Of a stretch of DNA of 64,000 nucleotides, positions 26,399 to 34,841 are shown in pieces; positions within the stretch are counted from its first letter, which is position 1; every line of letters begins with the position of its first letter. Position numbers and translations under genes: made by a program. Below the pieces are notes generated by a model. That model was not told the origin of the DNA, ran no database searches, and worked only from the letters and a program-made list of their open reading frames with translations. The stretch comes from Nakamurella alba (GTDB taxonomy: Bacteria; Actinomycetota; Actinomycetes; Mycobacteriales; Nakamurellaceae): contig NZ_WLYK01000001.1 in the NCBI RefSeq assembly GCF_009707545.1, forward strand, positions 434,001 to 498,000. The letters are read 5' to 3'.

Positions 26399-26435
26399 GG
26401 CCCGGGTGGGCAGGGAACACCTGCCCACCCGGGCC
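26399..26435 (+). terminator. Strong intercistronic hairpin after the binding-protein gene
   Basis: A perfect 16-bp stem (26399-26414 with 26420-26435) has loop GAACA and is followed by TTT. It starts six bases after the lipoprotein stop. Such hairpins often let the binding-protein message accumulate over the permease and ATPase. Confidence 0.75.
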
Positions 26436-26456
26436 TTTCACGATGGGAACCCCAGC

Positions 26457-27536
26457 ATGAGTACGACCACTCCGAACCGCCCGCCGGCCACCGGCGGTGC
26501 CCCCGCGGGCGGCGTCCCCACCCGCGTCGACCGGCCGATCGGCCAGCGACTGCTCGCCCGGCCGGAGCTCGGCGCGCTGATCGCAGCGGTCGTCATCTTC
26601 GGCTTCTTCTTCGCCATCGCGCCGTCGCTGCGCTCGATGGCCTCCATCTCCACGGTGCTCTACGAGGCCTCCGTGGTGGGCATCCCGGCGGTCGCCGTCG
26701 GTCTGCTGATGATCGGTGGCGAGTTCGACCTCTCCGCCGGCGTCGCGACGATCAGCACCGGCCTGTTCACCTCGATGATCTGCTACCAGCTCAGCCTGAA
26801 CATGTGGGTGGGCACGTTCCTGTCCCTGCTGCTGGCGCTGGTGATCGGCTTCGTCAACGGGTACCTGGTGGTCAAGACGCAGATCCCGAGCTTCCTGATC
26901 ACGCTCGGCACGTACTTCATCCTGTGGGGTGTGAACCTCGGTGTCACCAAGCTGGTCACCGGCTCGGTGGCCACGGTGAACACCTCCGACATCGAGGGCT
27001 TCTCCTCGCTGAACACCATCTTCGCCGCCGAGATCCCGTTCTTCGGCACCACTCTGAAGATCACCGTGCTGTGGTGGATCCTGTTCGTGCTGATCGCGGC
27101 GTGGACGTTGCAGCGCACCCGGATCGGCAACTGGATCTTCGCGGTCGGCGGCAACCCGGCCAGCGCCCGCGCCGTCGGCGTGCCGGTGGACAAGGTCAAG
27201 ATCGGCCTGTTCATGGGCGTCACCGTGCTCTGCTGGTTCTACGGCATGCACCGGGTGTACGGCTTCAACGGCGTCATCCAGGCCGGCGAGGGCGTCGGCC
27301 AGGAGTTCTTCTACATCATCGCCGTGGTGGTCGGCGGCACGCTGCTGACCGGTGGCTTCGGCTCCGCGTTCGGCATCGCCATCGGCTGCCTGATCCTGGC
27401 CATGGCCCGGCTCGGGATCGTCTACGCCGGTTGGGATCCCAACTGGTTCCGGGCCTTCCTCGGGGTCATGCTGCTGCTCGCGGTCATGGTGAACCTGTAC
27501 GTCAAGAAGGTCACGTCCAGCAGAAGGTTGAGTTGA
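26457..27536 (+). CDS. Sugar ABC transporter permease (RbsC/BPD_transp_2 type)
   Basis: Membrane channel subunit of 359 residues with about ten hydrophobic segments. The ATG at 26457 is preferred to 26406 because the latter lies in the hairpin. GLLMIGGEFDLSAGV is the family signature of ribose/inositol-type permeases, and VGGNPASARAVGVPV is the cytoplasmic loop contacting the ATPase. It is followed by the ATPase with one base between stop and start. Confidence 0.9.
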   Translation: MSTTTPNRPPATGGAPAGGVPTRVDRPIGQRLLARPELGALIAAVVIFGFFFAIAPSLRSMASISTVLYEASVVGIPAVAVGLLMIGGEFDLSAGVATISTGLFTSMICYQLSLNMWVGTFLSLLLALVIGFVNGYLVVKTQIPSFLITLGTYFILWGVNLGVTKLVTGSVATVNTSDIEGFSSLNTIFAAEIPFFGTTLKITVLWWILFVLIAAWTLQRTRIGNWIFAVGGNPASARAVGVPVDKVKIGLFMGVTVLCWFYGMHRVYGFNGVIQAGEGVGQEFFYIIAVVVGGTLLTGGFGSAFGIAIGCLILAMARLGIVYAGWDPNWFRAFLGVMLLLAVMVNLYVKKVTSSRRLS

Positions 27537-27537
27537 G

Positions 27538-28353
27538 ATGACCGACACCATCGCAGAACACGCCGATGTGGCCCTCACCAAGGGCGAGTCGCTGATCCAG
27601 ATGTCGGACATCGGCAAGTCCTACGGGGCCATCCGGGCGCTGTCCGGGATCAACCTCCGGGTCAACGCCGGTGAGGTCACCTGCGTGCTGGGCGACAACG
27701 GCGCCGGCAAGTCCACCTTGATCAAGATCATGTCCGGGCTGCACCCGCACTCCGAGGGCACGCTCAAGGTGGACGGCGCGGAGGTCACCTTCGGCTCGCC
27801 GCGGCAGGCGCTGGACCACGGGATCGCCACCGTGTACCAGGATCTCGCCGTGGTCGGCCTGATGGAGGTGTGGCGGAACTTCTTCCTCGGCTCCGAGATG
27901 CGCAGTTCGCGGCTGCCGCTGGCGCCGCTGAAGATCAGTGAGATGAAGGAGATCGCCGACGCCGAACTGCGCAAGATGGGCGTGGTGGTCAAGGACATCA
28001 ACCAGCCGATCGGGACGCTGTCCGGCGGTCAGCGGCAGTGTGTCGCCATCGCCCGTGCCGTCTACTTCGGTGCCCGGGTGCTGATCCTCGACGAGCCCAC
28101 CGCCGCACTGGGTGTCAAGCAGTCAGGGGTGGTGCTGAAGTACACCGCCGCCGCCCGGGACGCGGGGCTCGGGGTCGTCTTCATCACCCACAACCCGCAC
28201 CACGCCTACCTCGTCGGTGATCACTTCATCATCCTGAAGCTGGGCGCCTGCGTGCTGGACCGCAAGCGGTCGGAGGTCTCGCTGGAGGAGCTGACCGCCG
28301 AGATGGCCGGCGGGCAGGAGCTGGCCGAGCTGTCGCACGAGCTGGGGCGCTGA
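27538..28353 (+). CDS. Sugar ABC transporter ATPase, single nucleotide-binding domain
   Basis: A 271-residue ATPase energising the importer. Walker A GDNGAGKST is at 52-60, the signature LSGGQRQCVAIARA near 161, Walker B VLILDEPTAAL near 180, and the switch His in FITHNPHHA. Most RbsA-like sugar ATPases have two fused ATPase domains of about 500 residues; this has one, so the complex probably uses a homodimer. The stop is 12 bases from the converging LacI gene. Confidence 0.9.
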   Translation: MTDTIAEHADVALTKGESLIQMSDIGKSYGAIRALSGINLRVNAGEVTCVLGDNGAGKSTLIKIMSGLHPHSEGTLKVDGAEVTFGSPRQALDHGIATVYQDLAVVGLMEVWRNFFLGSEMRSSRLPLAPLKISEMKEIADAELRKMGVVVKDINQPIGTLSGGQRQCVAIARAVYFGARVLILDEPTAALGVKQSGVVLKYTAAARDAGLGVVFITHNPHHAYLVGDHFIILKLGACVLDRKRSEVSLEELTAEMAGGQELAELSHELGR

Positions 28354-28365
28354 GCCCGCGCAGTT

Positions 28366-29400
28366 TCAGGCAGGCACCGGGGCGGTGCTGGACCGGACCA
28401 CGAGTCGCGGTTCCAGCACCGCCTCGCGGCGTTCCGTGCGCCCGTCGTCGAGCCGTTCGACCGCGGCCCGTACGGCCCAGGACGCCTGCTCGGCGGGGGA
28501 CTGACCGACGCTGGTGAGCCGGATCCCGGACAGGGCCGCCAGCGGGGCGTCGTCCACCCCGACCACCGAGATGTCCTGCGGCACAGCAAGTCCTGCGGCC
28601 CGCAGACTGTCCATCACGCCGATCGCCGAGGCGTCGTTGAACGCGGCGACCGCGGTCGGCGCCTGTGCTCGGCCGTGGTGTCGGGCGATGAGTTCACCGG
28701 CGGCGGCGCCGTCGATCTCGGTGTGGCCACCCTCGACCAGCCGTATCTCGCCGGCCAGCCCGTGCCAGGTCATGGCCGTCTCGTAGCCCCGGCGCCGGTC
28801 CGCGGCGACCGCGCCGGTTCCGCCGGTGACGTGCAGGATCCGCCGGTGCCCGAGGCCGACCAGGTGGTCGACCGCCAGGCCCATCGCGGTGTCCTCCGCG
28901 GCGCGCACCACGTCGAGCCCGGTCAGATCGGTCCGCCGGCCGATCACGACCACCGGTGCCTGGGCGGAGATGAGGGCCAGATCAGGTTCCGCCAGCTCGG
29001 CACCGATCAGCAGCAGCGCCTCGCAGCGGAACTCCAGCAGGGTGTCCAGGGCGCGCTGCTCGTCGTGGGTGCGGGAGACGGCGGACAGCACGATCTGGTA
29101 GCCGGCCGCGTCCGCCGCGGCCTGGATCTCCTCGACGAGCTGGGCGTGGAAGGCGTTGCGCACCTGCATGGTGACGCCGAGCAGGTTGGTCCGGCGGCGG
29201 GCCAGCAGGCTCGCGGTGCGGTTGGCCCGGTAGCCGATGCCCTCCGCGGCGGCCAGTACCCGGCGCCGGGAGTCCTCGCTGACCCCGGCCGCGCCGCGGA
29301 TCACCATGGACACCAGGGCTTTCGACACACCGGCCGCCTCGGCGACGTCCCGCATGGTCGGTGCCTTCGGCGGTCCGCCGCGGTCCCGGGGACCGGTCAC
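28366..29400 (-). CDS. LacI-family transcriptional regulator
   Basis: A 344-residue repressor-type regulator. The GTG at 29400 is chosen for its GGAGGA site seven bases upstream. The helix-turn-helix and hinge (about 14-68) include MRDVAEAAGVSKALVSMVI; the effector domain follows, with NLLGVTMQV, the VIGRR strand and ISVVGVDDAPLAAL. It is divergent to a Gfo/Idh dehydrogenase gene, with a 12-bp palindrome in between, and probably controls that sugar module. Confidence 0.9.
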   Translation of the reverse strand: MTGPRDRGGPPKAPTMRDVAEAAGVSKALVSMVIRGAAGVSEDSRRRVLAAAEGIGYRANRTASLLARRRTNLLGVTMQVRNAFHAQLVEEIQAAADAAGYQIVLSAVSRTHDEQRALDTLLEFRCEALLLIGAELAEPDLALISAQAPVVVIGRRTDLTGLDVVRAAEDTAMGLAVDHLVGLGHRRILHVTGGTGAVAADRRRGYETAMTWHGLAGEIRLVEGGHTEIDGAAAGELIARHHGRAQAPTAVAAFNDASAIGVMDSLRAAGLAVPQDISVVGVDDAPLAALSGIRLTSVGQSPAEQASWAVRAAVERLDDGRTERREAVLEPRLVVRSSTAPVPA

Positions 29401-29474
29401 GACGTCCTCCGATCCTCCGGCAGCTGGGCCTTGACAGCGTAACCCGCCCGATCCCATGATGGACCTGCGAGATT

Positions 29475-29486
29475 TAGACCGGTCTA
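29475..29486. promoter_or_regulatory. Palindromic operator candidate, LacI/dehydrogenase intergenic region
   Basis: TAGACCGGTCTA is a perfect 12-bp palindrome with the central CG typical of LacI-family operators. It lies 73 bases before the dehydrogenase ATG and 75 bases before the LacI start. Confidence 0.55.
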
Positions 29487-29558
29487 GAAATGCAATGGCA
29501 ATGATCGTGACGGTCCCGCCCCAGCACTCCAGGAACTTCCGACCCACAGGAGACGACG

Positions 29559-30740
29559 ATGTCCGATTCCCTCGGTGTGGCCGTGATCGGCGCCGGCATG
29601 GCCGGCCGCGCGCACGCCGCCGGATACCGGTCCGCACCCACCCTCTACGACCAGGTGCTGCCGGACATCCGGTTGGTCGCGATCGCCGACGTCAACGAAG
29701 GTTTCGCCACCGACGCGGCCCGCCGCTTCGGTTACCAGCGGGCCGAGACCAGCTGGCAGGCAGTGGCCGAGGCCGACGACATCGACGTCGTGAGCGTCGT
29801 TGTCGCCAACCACTTGCACCGCGAGGTGGTGGAGGGTCTGCTCGCCGCCGGCAAGCACGTGCTGTGCGAGAAGCCGTTCGCGCCGACGATCGCCGAGGCG
29901 CAGTCCATGGTCGACGCGGCGGCCGCGGCGCCGAACCAGGCGACCGGCGTCGGGTTCGTCTACCGCCGTTCGCCGGCGATCAGCGCGGTCCGTGAGCTGG
30001 TCACCGACGGCGCGATCGGCGCGCCGGTGCACTTCAACGGGCGCTACTGGTGCGACTACGCCGCCGACCCGCTGGCCCCGATGAGCTGGCGGTACAAGGG
30101 TGGTCCCGGGTCCGGTGCGCTCGCCGACATCGGCAGCCACATGATCGACTCCGCCGAGTACCTGTGCGGCCCGATCGTCGCCGTGTCCGGCGCCCGGCTG
30201 CACACGCACGTCACCGAGCGGGCGTTGCCGCTGGGTCAGGCGGTGGGCCACTCCGGTGCCGCGCTGTCGGACGTGGTGGAGCCGGTGGAGAACGAGGACG
30301 TCGTCACCTTCACCCTGCGGTTCGCCTCCGGCGCGCTGGGCACACTGTCCGCGTCCCGGGTGGCGGTGGGGCACCCGAATTCCTACGGCTTCGACCTCTA
30401 CGGCGACGGTGGCACGGCCGGTTTCGACATGGACCGGCCGAGCGAGATCTCCTTCGTCGACTCCTCGACGGTCGGCCGCACGCACGGCCGCCGGCAGGTG
30501 CTGATCGGGCCGGACCACCCGTTCATCAGCCGCGGCATGGCGATGGACTTCCCGGGGGTCGGCTACGGCCAGAACGATCTGTTCGTCTTCCAGTCCCGGG
30601 CCTTCCTGGACCAGGCCGCCGGCGTGCCGTCCGCGCTGCCCCCGGTGCCTTCCTTCGAGCACGGGCTGCGCAACATGAAGGTGATGGCCGCGGTCGTGGC
30701 CTCGGCGGCCGAGGGTGGTCGGGAGATCACCATCGACTGA
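29559..30740 (+). CDS. Gfo/Idh/MocA-family dehydrogenase
   Basis: A 393-residue NAD(P)-dependent sugar or polyol dehydrogenase. The Rossmann motif VIGAGMAGRAHA is at 9-20, the conserved lysine motif LCEKPFAPT at about 106, and GSGALADIGSHMIDSAEYL carries the conserved Asp and His. The ATG follows ACAGGAGACG. Length and the GSHMIDSAEYL-type segment resemble large Gfo/Idh members acting on sugars or inositols. The substrate cannot be deduced. Regulation by the divergent LacI protein is inferred. Confidence 0.85.
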   Translation: MSDSLGVAVIGAGMAGRAHAAGYRSAPTLYDQVLPDIRLVAIADVNEGFATDAARRFGYQRAETSWQAVAEADDIDVVSVVVANHLHREVVEGLLAAGKHVLCEKPFAPTIAEAQSMVDAAAAAPNQATGVGFVYRRSPAISAVRELVTDGAIGAPVHFNGRYWCDYAADPLAPMSWRYKGGPGSGALADIGSHMIDSAEYLCGPIVAVSGARLHTHVTERALPLGQAVGHSGAALSDVVEPVENEDVVTFTLRFASGALGTLSASRVAVGHPNSYGFDLYGDGGTAGFDMDRPSEISFVDSSTVGRTHGRRQVLIGPDHPFISRGMAMDFPGVGYGQNDLFVFQSRAFLDQAAGVPSALPPVPSFEHGLRNMKVMAAVVASAAEGGREITID

Positions 30741-30915
30741 TCGGTCCGTGCGGGCCGTTGCTTCCCGACCGGCGCCCGGCGGGCAGGGCGGGCGGTAGCG
30801 GTACGAGAGGTGGTCAGTCGCTCGGCCGCTCCCGGCCGCCGGCGTGCCTCCCGCGGCGCCGTCGACCGTGGGCCGGCCCTCGGCCGACCGGCGCCCGGGC
30901 CGGATGAGAGGCAGG

Positions 30916-31965
30916 ATGGCGGATATGCGGACTCCACTGCGCTGGGGCATTCTCGGCACCGGCGGCATCGGCCGGGTCGTCGTCCCGGCGGTGCGGAACG
31001 ACCCGGTCACCGAGATCGTCGCGGTGGCCGGGCGTTCCGCGCAGAAGGCCGCGGCGTACTCGCTCCAGTTGGGGATCCCGGTGCACGCCGCCGACTTTCG
31101 GCAGCTGCTGGCCCGCGACGACATCGACGCGGTGTACGTCGCGCTGCCGCCCTCGCTGCACGCGGAGTGGACGATCGAGGCGCTGCGGGCCGGCAAGCAC
31201 GTGGTGTGCGAGAAGCCGTTCTCGCTGGATCCGGACGCGGTGGCGGAGTGCCACCGGGAGGCGGACCGCGCCGGGCGGCTGCTCTTCGAGGCGTTCATGT
31301 GGCGCTACCACCCGCAGACCGTGCTGGCCCGCCGGATCATCGGCTCCGGTGCGATCGGCGAGGTGGCGACCGTCCGGGCCGCGCTGACCATCACCACGCC
31401 GCCCGACGACATCCGCCGTGACCCGGCGCTGGACGGCGGCGCCGTCGGCGATGTCGGGGCGTATTGCATCAGTGCGGTCCGGCTGTTCGGCGGACCGGTG
31501 TCCTCGATCTCCGCGGTGGCGGTGGGGGAGAGCCGGGCCGACGGCTCCGCCGGGGTGGACGACCTCCGGGTCGCCGCCGCCGCCCGCTGCGCCTCCGGTG
31601 TGCTCGGGGTGCTGGACATCGGGCTGGACCTGATCCGCCGGGACGAGCTCGAGATCATCGGTACCGCTGGCAAGGTCGTCATCCCGGACCCGTGGCTGGG
31701 CTCGACCGGGGTGGTCGAGGTGCACCGCTGGAACGGTGCGGTGGCCGAGGTCGAGCGCGTGCCGGTCGACCCGCACGGCGTCCACGGACTGACCGGGTCA
31801 CTGTTCGACGGCTACCGCATCGAGTTCGCCACGATCGCCGACATCATCGCCGGCGACCATCCCCAGGAGTTCGGCGCCGACGACGCCGTCGACCAGGCCC
31901 GCACCCTCGCCGCCCTGCTCACCGCCGTCCGCACCGGCACCCCCACTCCGATCCACCACCCCTGA
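30916..31965 (+). CDS. Gfo/Idh/MocA-family dehydrogenase
   Basis: A 349-residue oxidoreductase with Rossmann motif GILGTGGIGRVV, catalytic-Lys motif CEKPFSLD, and the MWRYHPQ segment typical of the trans-dihydrodiol/xylose-dehydrogenase-like branch. DGGAVGDVGAYCISAVR holds the conserved Asp region. ATG 30916 follows GAGGCAGG; ATG 30925 is an alternative. It lies 175 bases after the previous dehydrogenase, perhaps in the same LacI-controlled unit. Confidence 0.82.
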   Translation: MADMRTPLRWGILGTGGIGRVVVPAVRNDPVTEIVAVAGRSAQKAAAYSLQLGIPVHAADFRQLLARDDIDAVYVALPPSLHAEWTIEALRAGKHVVCEKPFSLDPDAVAECHREADRAGRLLFEAFMWRYHPQTVLARRIIGSGAIGEVATVRAALTITTPPDDIRRDPALDGGAVGDVGAYCISAVRLFGGPVSSISAVAVGESRADGSAGVDDLRVAAAARCASGVLGVLDIGLDLIRRDELEIIGTAGKVVIPDPWLGSTGVVEVHRWNGAVAEVERVPVDPHGVHGLTGSLFDGYRIEFATIADIIAGDHPQEFGADDAVDQARTLAALLTAVRTGTPTPIHHP

Positions 31966-31988
31966 CCCGCTGCACCCCTGAGCCCCGT

Positions 31989-32093
31989 CGCGCGAGGATC
32001 AACATCGCAGGCGCGTGGGAAATCGCCGTTATTGGGACTGGTGGTGCAGGTGTCGCCATCTTCGTGCGCGCCTGCGAAGTTGATCCTCGCGCG
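31989..32093. repeat. Long-hairpin dispersed repeat, copy 1
   Basis: Inverted arms CGCGCGAGGATCAAC (31989-32003) and its exact complement (32079-32093), then a second perfect 10-bp pair CGCAGGCGCG/CGCGCCTGCG (32006-32015 with 32067-32076). The central 50 bases include GGGACTGGTGGTGCAGG. A second copy in opposite orientation is at 34729-34831. No open frame. It resembles a small palindromic mobile or REP-like element. Confidence 0.8.
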
Positions 32094-32101
32094 AGGTGGG
32101 G

Positions 32102-33562
32102 TCAGCGGAGGGCGGCGACCAGCGGGGCGAGGCGGTGGACGTCGTCCGGGCCGTACAGGTCGGGCAGTGCGAGGAACACCGTCGAGACGCCCTGCTCGGC
32201 GAGATCCCGGTATCGGGCGGCATGCTCGGCGGCGGTGCCGGCCGGGTGCCGGCGGACGTACTGCGCCGCAGGGGTACGGCCGCGCACCTTCTCCACCCGC
32301 CGGGCCACGTCCTCCCGGTCCTCACCGAGCACCGGTAGGTCGAGCACGGTGATCGACACGTCCGCCGGCGCCCGGCCGGCCCCGGCGGCGGCATCCCGGA
32401 CGGCGGCGATCCGGGCGGGCAGCTGGTCGTCCGCGGGCACGTTGCAGCCGTCCGCCAGCGCCCCGGCGATCCGCAGGGTGCGGCGTCCGGTCCCGCCGAC
32501 GATGATCGGCGGCGATCCGAGAGGCCTTGGATAGCACGTGGTCTCGGGCAGTCGGACGGCCGGTGTCTCGAGCGCCTTGGTGCCGGGACCCCACCAGGCC
32601 CGTAGGCCGGTGATCGCCGCCTCCACCGCATCGAGCCGGGCACCCGGCTCCGGGAACGGCAGGCCGAAGGCGCGGTGCTCGCGATCCCACCAGCCGGCGC
32701 CGATCCCGCAGAACGCCCGACCACCGGTCAGCACGTCGAGGGTCGAGATCGCCTTGGCCAGCACACCTCCCGGCCGGATGGTCACCGGCGAGACGAGGGT
32801 GCCGAGCTTGAGTCCGCCCGGCAGTCCCGCCAGCAGCCCGAGGGTGACAAACGGATCGGGGATCGGGTCCCAGGCGCGACCGACCTGCGGGATCTGGATC
32901 AGATGGTCCATCAGGGCGATCCCGGCAAGCCCGGATTCCGTTGCGGCCGTGGCGATCCCGGCCAGCCAGCCCGCCGGGTCCGCGTCCCAGGGGAAGCGGG
33001 ACAACTGGAGGATCACCTCCGGCCCATCGGCGCCCGGGCCGGCCGGGGCGGCATCAGCAGGTAGCTCGACAGCTGCCGGAGCGGCGCCGTCGTCGATCAC
33101 CCGGATCACGAGATCCCAGCCCTCGTCGTCGATCCGGGCGTCGAGCTCGCGGACGGAGTGGAGCTGGGCGGTCAACACCGGTGCCGGGACGGGGCGGTCC
33201 CGCGATCGGTTGCGCGAGCGGCACAACGCCGCCGGGGTGTCGAGCAGCACCAGCACTGCGGGCAGGCCCGCACCGGCCGCCAGCTCCCGCCAGCGGATCC
33301 GGCGGCCGGCATCGAAGCCCAGGGTGTCGACGACGGTGGTCAGGCCGCGGCCGATCCGGGCTGTGACGATGCGCTCCAGGACGTCGAAGGCGGCGGTGCT
33401 CGCGTCCAGGTCAGCCGGCCCGGAGCCGACCATCGCACGCAGGGCGTCGGAGGAGACGATCTCGGTGCTGCGGTACCGGCTCGCGGCCCAGAACGACTTC
33501 CCGGCCCCCGCCGCTCCCGCCAGCACGATCAGTGCCGGGTCGGGGAGCGCCGGGGCGGTCAT
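32102..33562 (-). CDS. Fusion: P-loop kinase-like domain + F420-type LLM oxidoreductase
   Basis: A 486-residue two-domain protein. Residues 1-150 are a small P-loop domain of the zeta-toxin/polynucleotide-kinase-like kind: Walker A GAAGAGKS (16-23), SSDALRAMVG, VVDTLGFDAGRR and an Arg-rich lid (RSRNRSRDR). Residues about 185-486 form a bacterial-luciferase-like barrel with GIALMDHLIQIPQVG, LGTLVSPVTIRPGGVLAK, GRAFCGIGAGWW and PPIIVGGTGRRTLR, as in F420-dependent TIGR03560-type oxidoreductases. It lies 4 bases after a threonine aldolase on the same strand. How the two activities relate is unknown. Confidence 0.85.
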   Translation of the reverse strand: MTAPALPDPALIVLAGAAGAGKSFWAASRYRSTEIVSSDALRAMVGSGPADLDASTAAFDVLERIVTARIGRGLTTVVDTLGFDAGRRIRWRELAAGAGLPAVLVLLDTPAALCRSRNRSRDRPVPAPVLTAQLHSVRELDARIDDEGWDLVIRVIDDGAAPAAVELPADAAPAGPGADGPEVILQLSRFPWDADPAGWLAGIATAATESGLAGIALMDHLIQIPQVGRAWDPIPDPFVTLGLLAGLPGGLKLGTLVSPVTIRPGGVLAKAISTLDVLTGGRAFCGIGAGWWDREHRAFGLPFPEPGARLDAVEAAITGLRAWWGPGTKALETPAVRLPETTCYPRPLGSPPIIVGGTGRRTLRIAGALADGCNVPADDQLPARIAAVRDAAAGAGRAPADVSITVLDLPVLGEDREDVARRVEKVRGRTPAAQYVRRHPAGTAAEHAARYRDLAEQGVSTVFLALPDLYGPDDVHRLAPLVAALR

Positions 33563-33566
33563 CGGG

Positions 33567-34640
33567 TCAGGCGCCGGCCCGGGCCAGCAGTTCCTTCAGC
33601 GCCGCGGCGAAGGCGTCCACGTCGGCCTCCGTGGTGTCGAACGCGCACATCCAGCGCACCTCGCCCGTGGCCTGGTTCCAGTCGTAGAACTTGAACTGGG
33701 CGCGGAGCTGGTCGGCGACGGTCCGGTCGAGGATCGCGAACACCGCGTTGGCGTAGACCTGCTGGGTGATCCGCACGCCGTCGAACCCGCCGACGGCCTC
33801 GGCCAGCCGGGCGGCCATGGTGTTCGCGTGCTGCGCGGACCGCAGCCACAGGTCGCCCTCGAGCAGGGCGATCAGCTGGGCCGAGACGAAGCGCATCTTC
33901 GACGGCAGCTGCATGGACATCTTGCGCAGGAACGGGAGTGCGGTGGCAGCCGCGTCGTGCTGGGCGGCACCCGGCAGCACCACGACAGCCTCGCCGAAGA
34001 CCAGACCGTTCTTCGTCCCACCGAAGGACAGCACGTCGACGCCGGCGTCGGTGGTGAACGCCCGCAGCGGCAGGCCGAGGGCGGCAGCGGCGTTCGCGAT
34101 CCGCGAGCCGTCCATGTGCAGGGCCATCCCGCGGGCGTGCGCGTGGTCGGCCAGCGCCCGGATCTCCTCGGGGCTGTACAGCGTGCCCATCTCGGTGGTC
34201 TGGGTGATGGAGACGACCAGCGGCTGGGCCCGGTGCTCGTCGCCCCAGCCGTAGGCCTGCAGATCGACCAGTTCCGGGGTCAGCTTGCCGTCCGGGGTGG
34301 CGACGGTCATCAGCTTGATGCCGGCCATCCGTTCCGGGGCGCCGTTCTCGTCGGTGTTGATGTGCGCGGTCTCGGCACAGACGACGCCGCCCCAGCGGGG
34401 GAGGAGCGACTGCAGTCCGACGACGTTCGCGCCGGTGCCGTTGAACACCGGGAAGGTCACCGTGCCCTCGCCGAAGTGCCCGGCCATCACGGTCTGCAGG
34501 TGCGCGGTGTACACGTCCGCGCCGTAGGCCTGCTGGTGCCCGCCGTTGGCCTCGGCCAGGGCGGCGAGCATCTCCGGGTGGGTGCCGGCGTAGTTGTCGG
34601 AGGCGAAGCCCCTGCGGTCGGGGTCGTGCAGAACGGTCAC
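33567..34640 (-). CDS. Low-specificity L-threonine aldolase (beta-eliminating lyase family)
   Basis: PLP enzyme that splits L-threonine or L-allo-threonine into glycine and acetaldehyde. The 357-residue protein has FASDNYAGTHPEML at the N-terminus, GTGANVVGL for phosphate binding, ALHMDGSRIANA with the PLP-pyridine Asp, and the Schiff-base lysine near residue 208 in SFGGTKNG. It probably shares a transcript with the fusion gene. It lies inside the pair of inverted hairpin repeats. Confidence 0.9.
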   Translation of the reverse strand: MTVLHDPDRRGFASDNYAGTHPEMLAALAEANGGHQQAYGADVYTAHLQTVMAGHFGEGTVTFPVFNGTGANVVGLQSLLPRWGGVVCAETAHINTDENGAPERMAGIKLMTVATPDGKLTPELVDLQAYGWGDEHRAQPLVVSITQTTEMGTLYSPEEIRALADHAHARGMALHMDGSRIANAAAALGLPLRAFTTDAGVDVLSFGGTKNGLVFGEAVVVLPGAAQHDAAATALPFLRKMSMQLPSKMRFVSAQLIALLEGDLWLRSAQHANTMAARLAEAVGGFDGVRITQQVYANAVFAILDRTVADQLRAQFKFYDWNQATGEVRWMCAFDTTEADVDAFAAALKELLARAGA

Positions 34641-34728
34641 GGTCCTCAGTGTCCCTCACTGTCGGGGGTGGTTCGACCGGCGGTAGGTCCCCACGACCGG
34701 TCGGTGGAGTGATGTGCCGCACCGCTGC

Positions 34729-34831
34729 GCGCGAGGATCTTCCTCGCCCGCGCGTACGAAGTCGGCGACTCCTGCACCACCGGTCCCAACGGCGACACCT
34801 TCACACGCGCCTGCGATGAAGATCCTCGCGC
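34729..34831. repeat. Long-hairpin dispersed repeat, copy 2 (inverted)
   Basis: Arms GCGCGAGGATCTT (34729-34741) and its exact complement (34819-34831). The interior, read on the minus strand, matches copy 1: GGTGTCGCCGTTGGGACC followed by GGTGGTGCAGGAGTCGCC corresponds to the centre at 32020-32060. Copies 1 and 2 thus lie in opposite orientation around the kinase-LLM and threonine aldolase genes. Confidence 0.78.
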
Positions 34832-34841
34832 CGGGTGGGGG

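Noticed and set aside
24888-27617. 909-codon minus-strand frame across the importer leader and genes
   Set aside because: Low-complexity Asp/His/Gln/Arg-rich sequence typical of an antisense frame; the plus strand carries a complete lipoprotein and permease.
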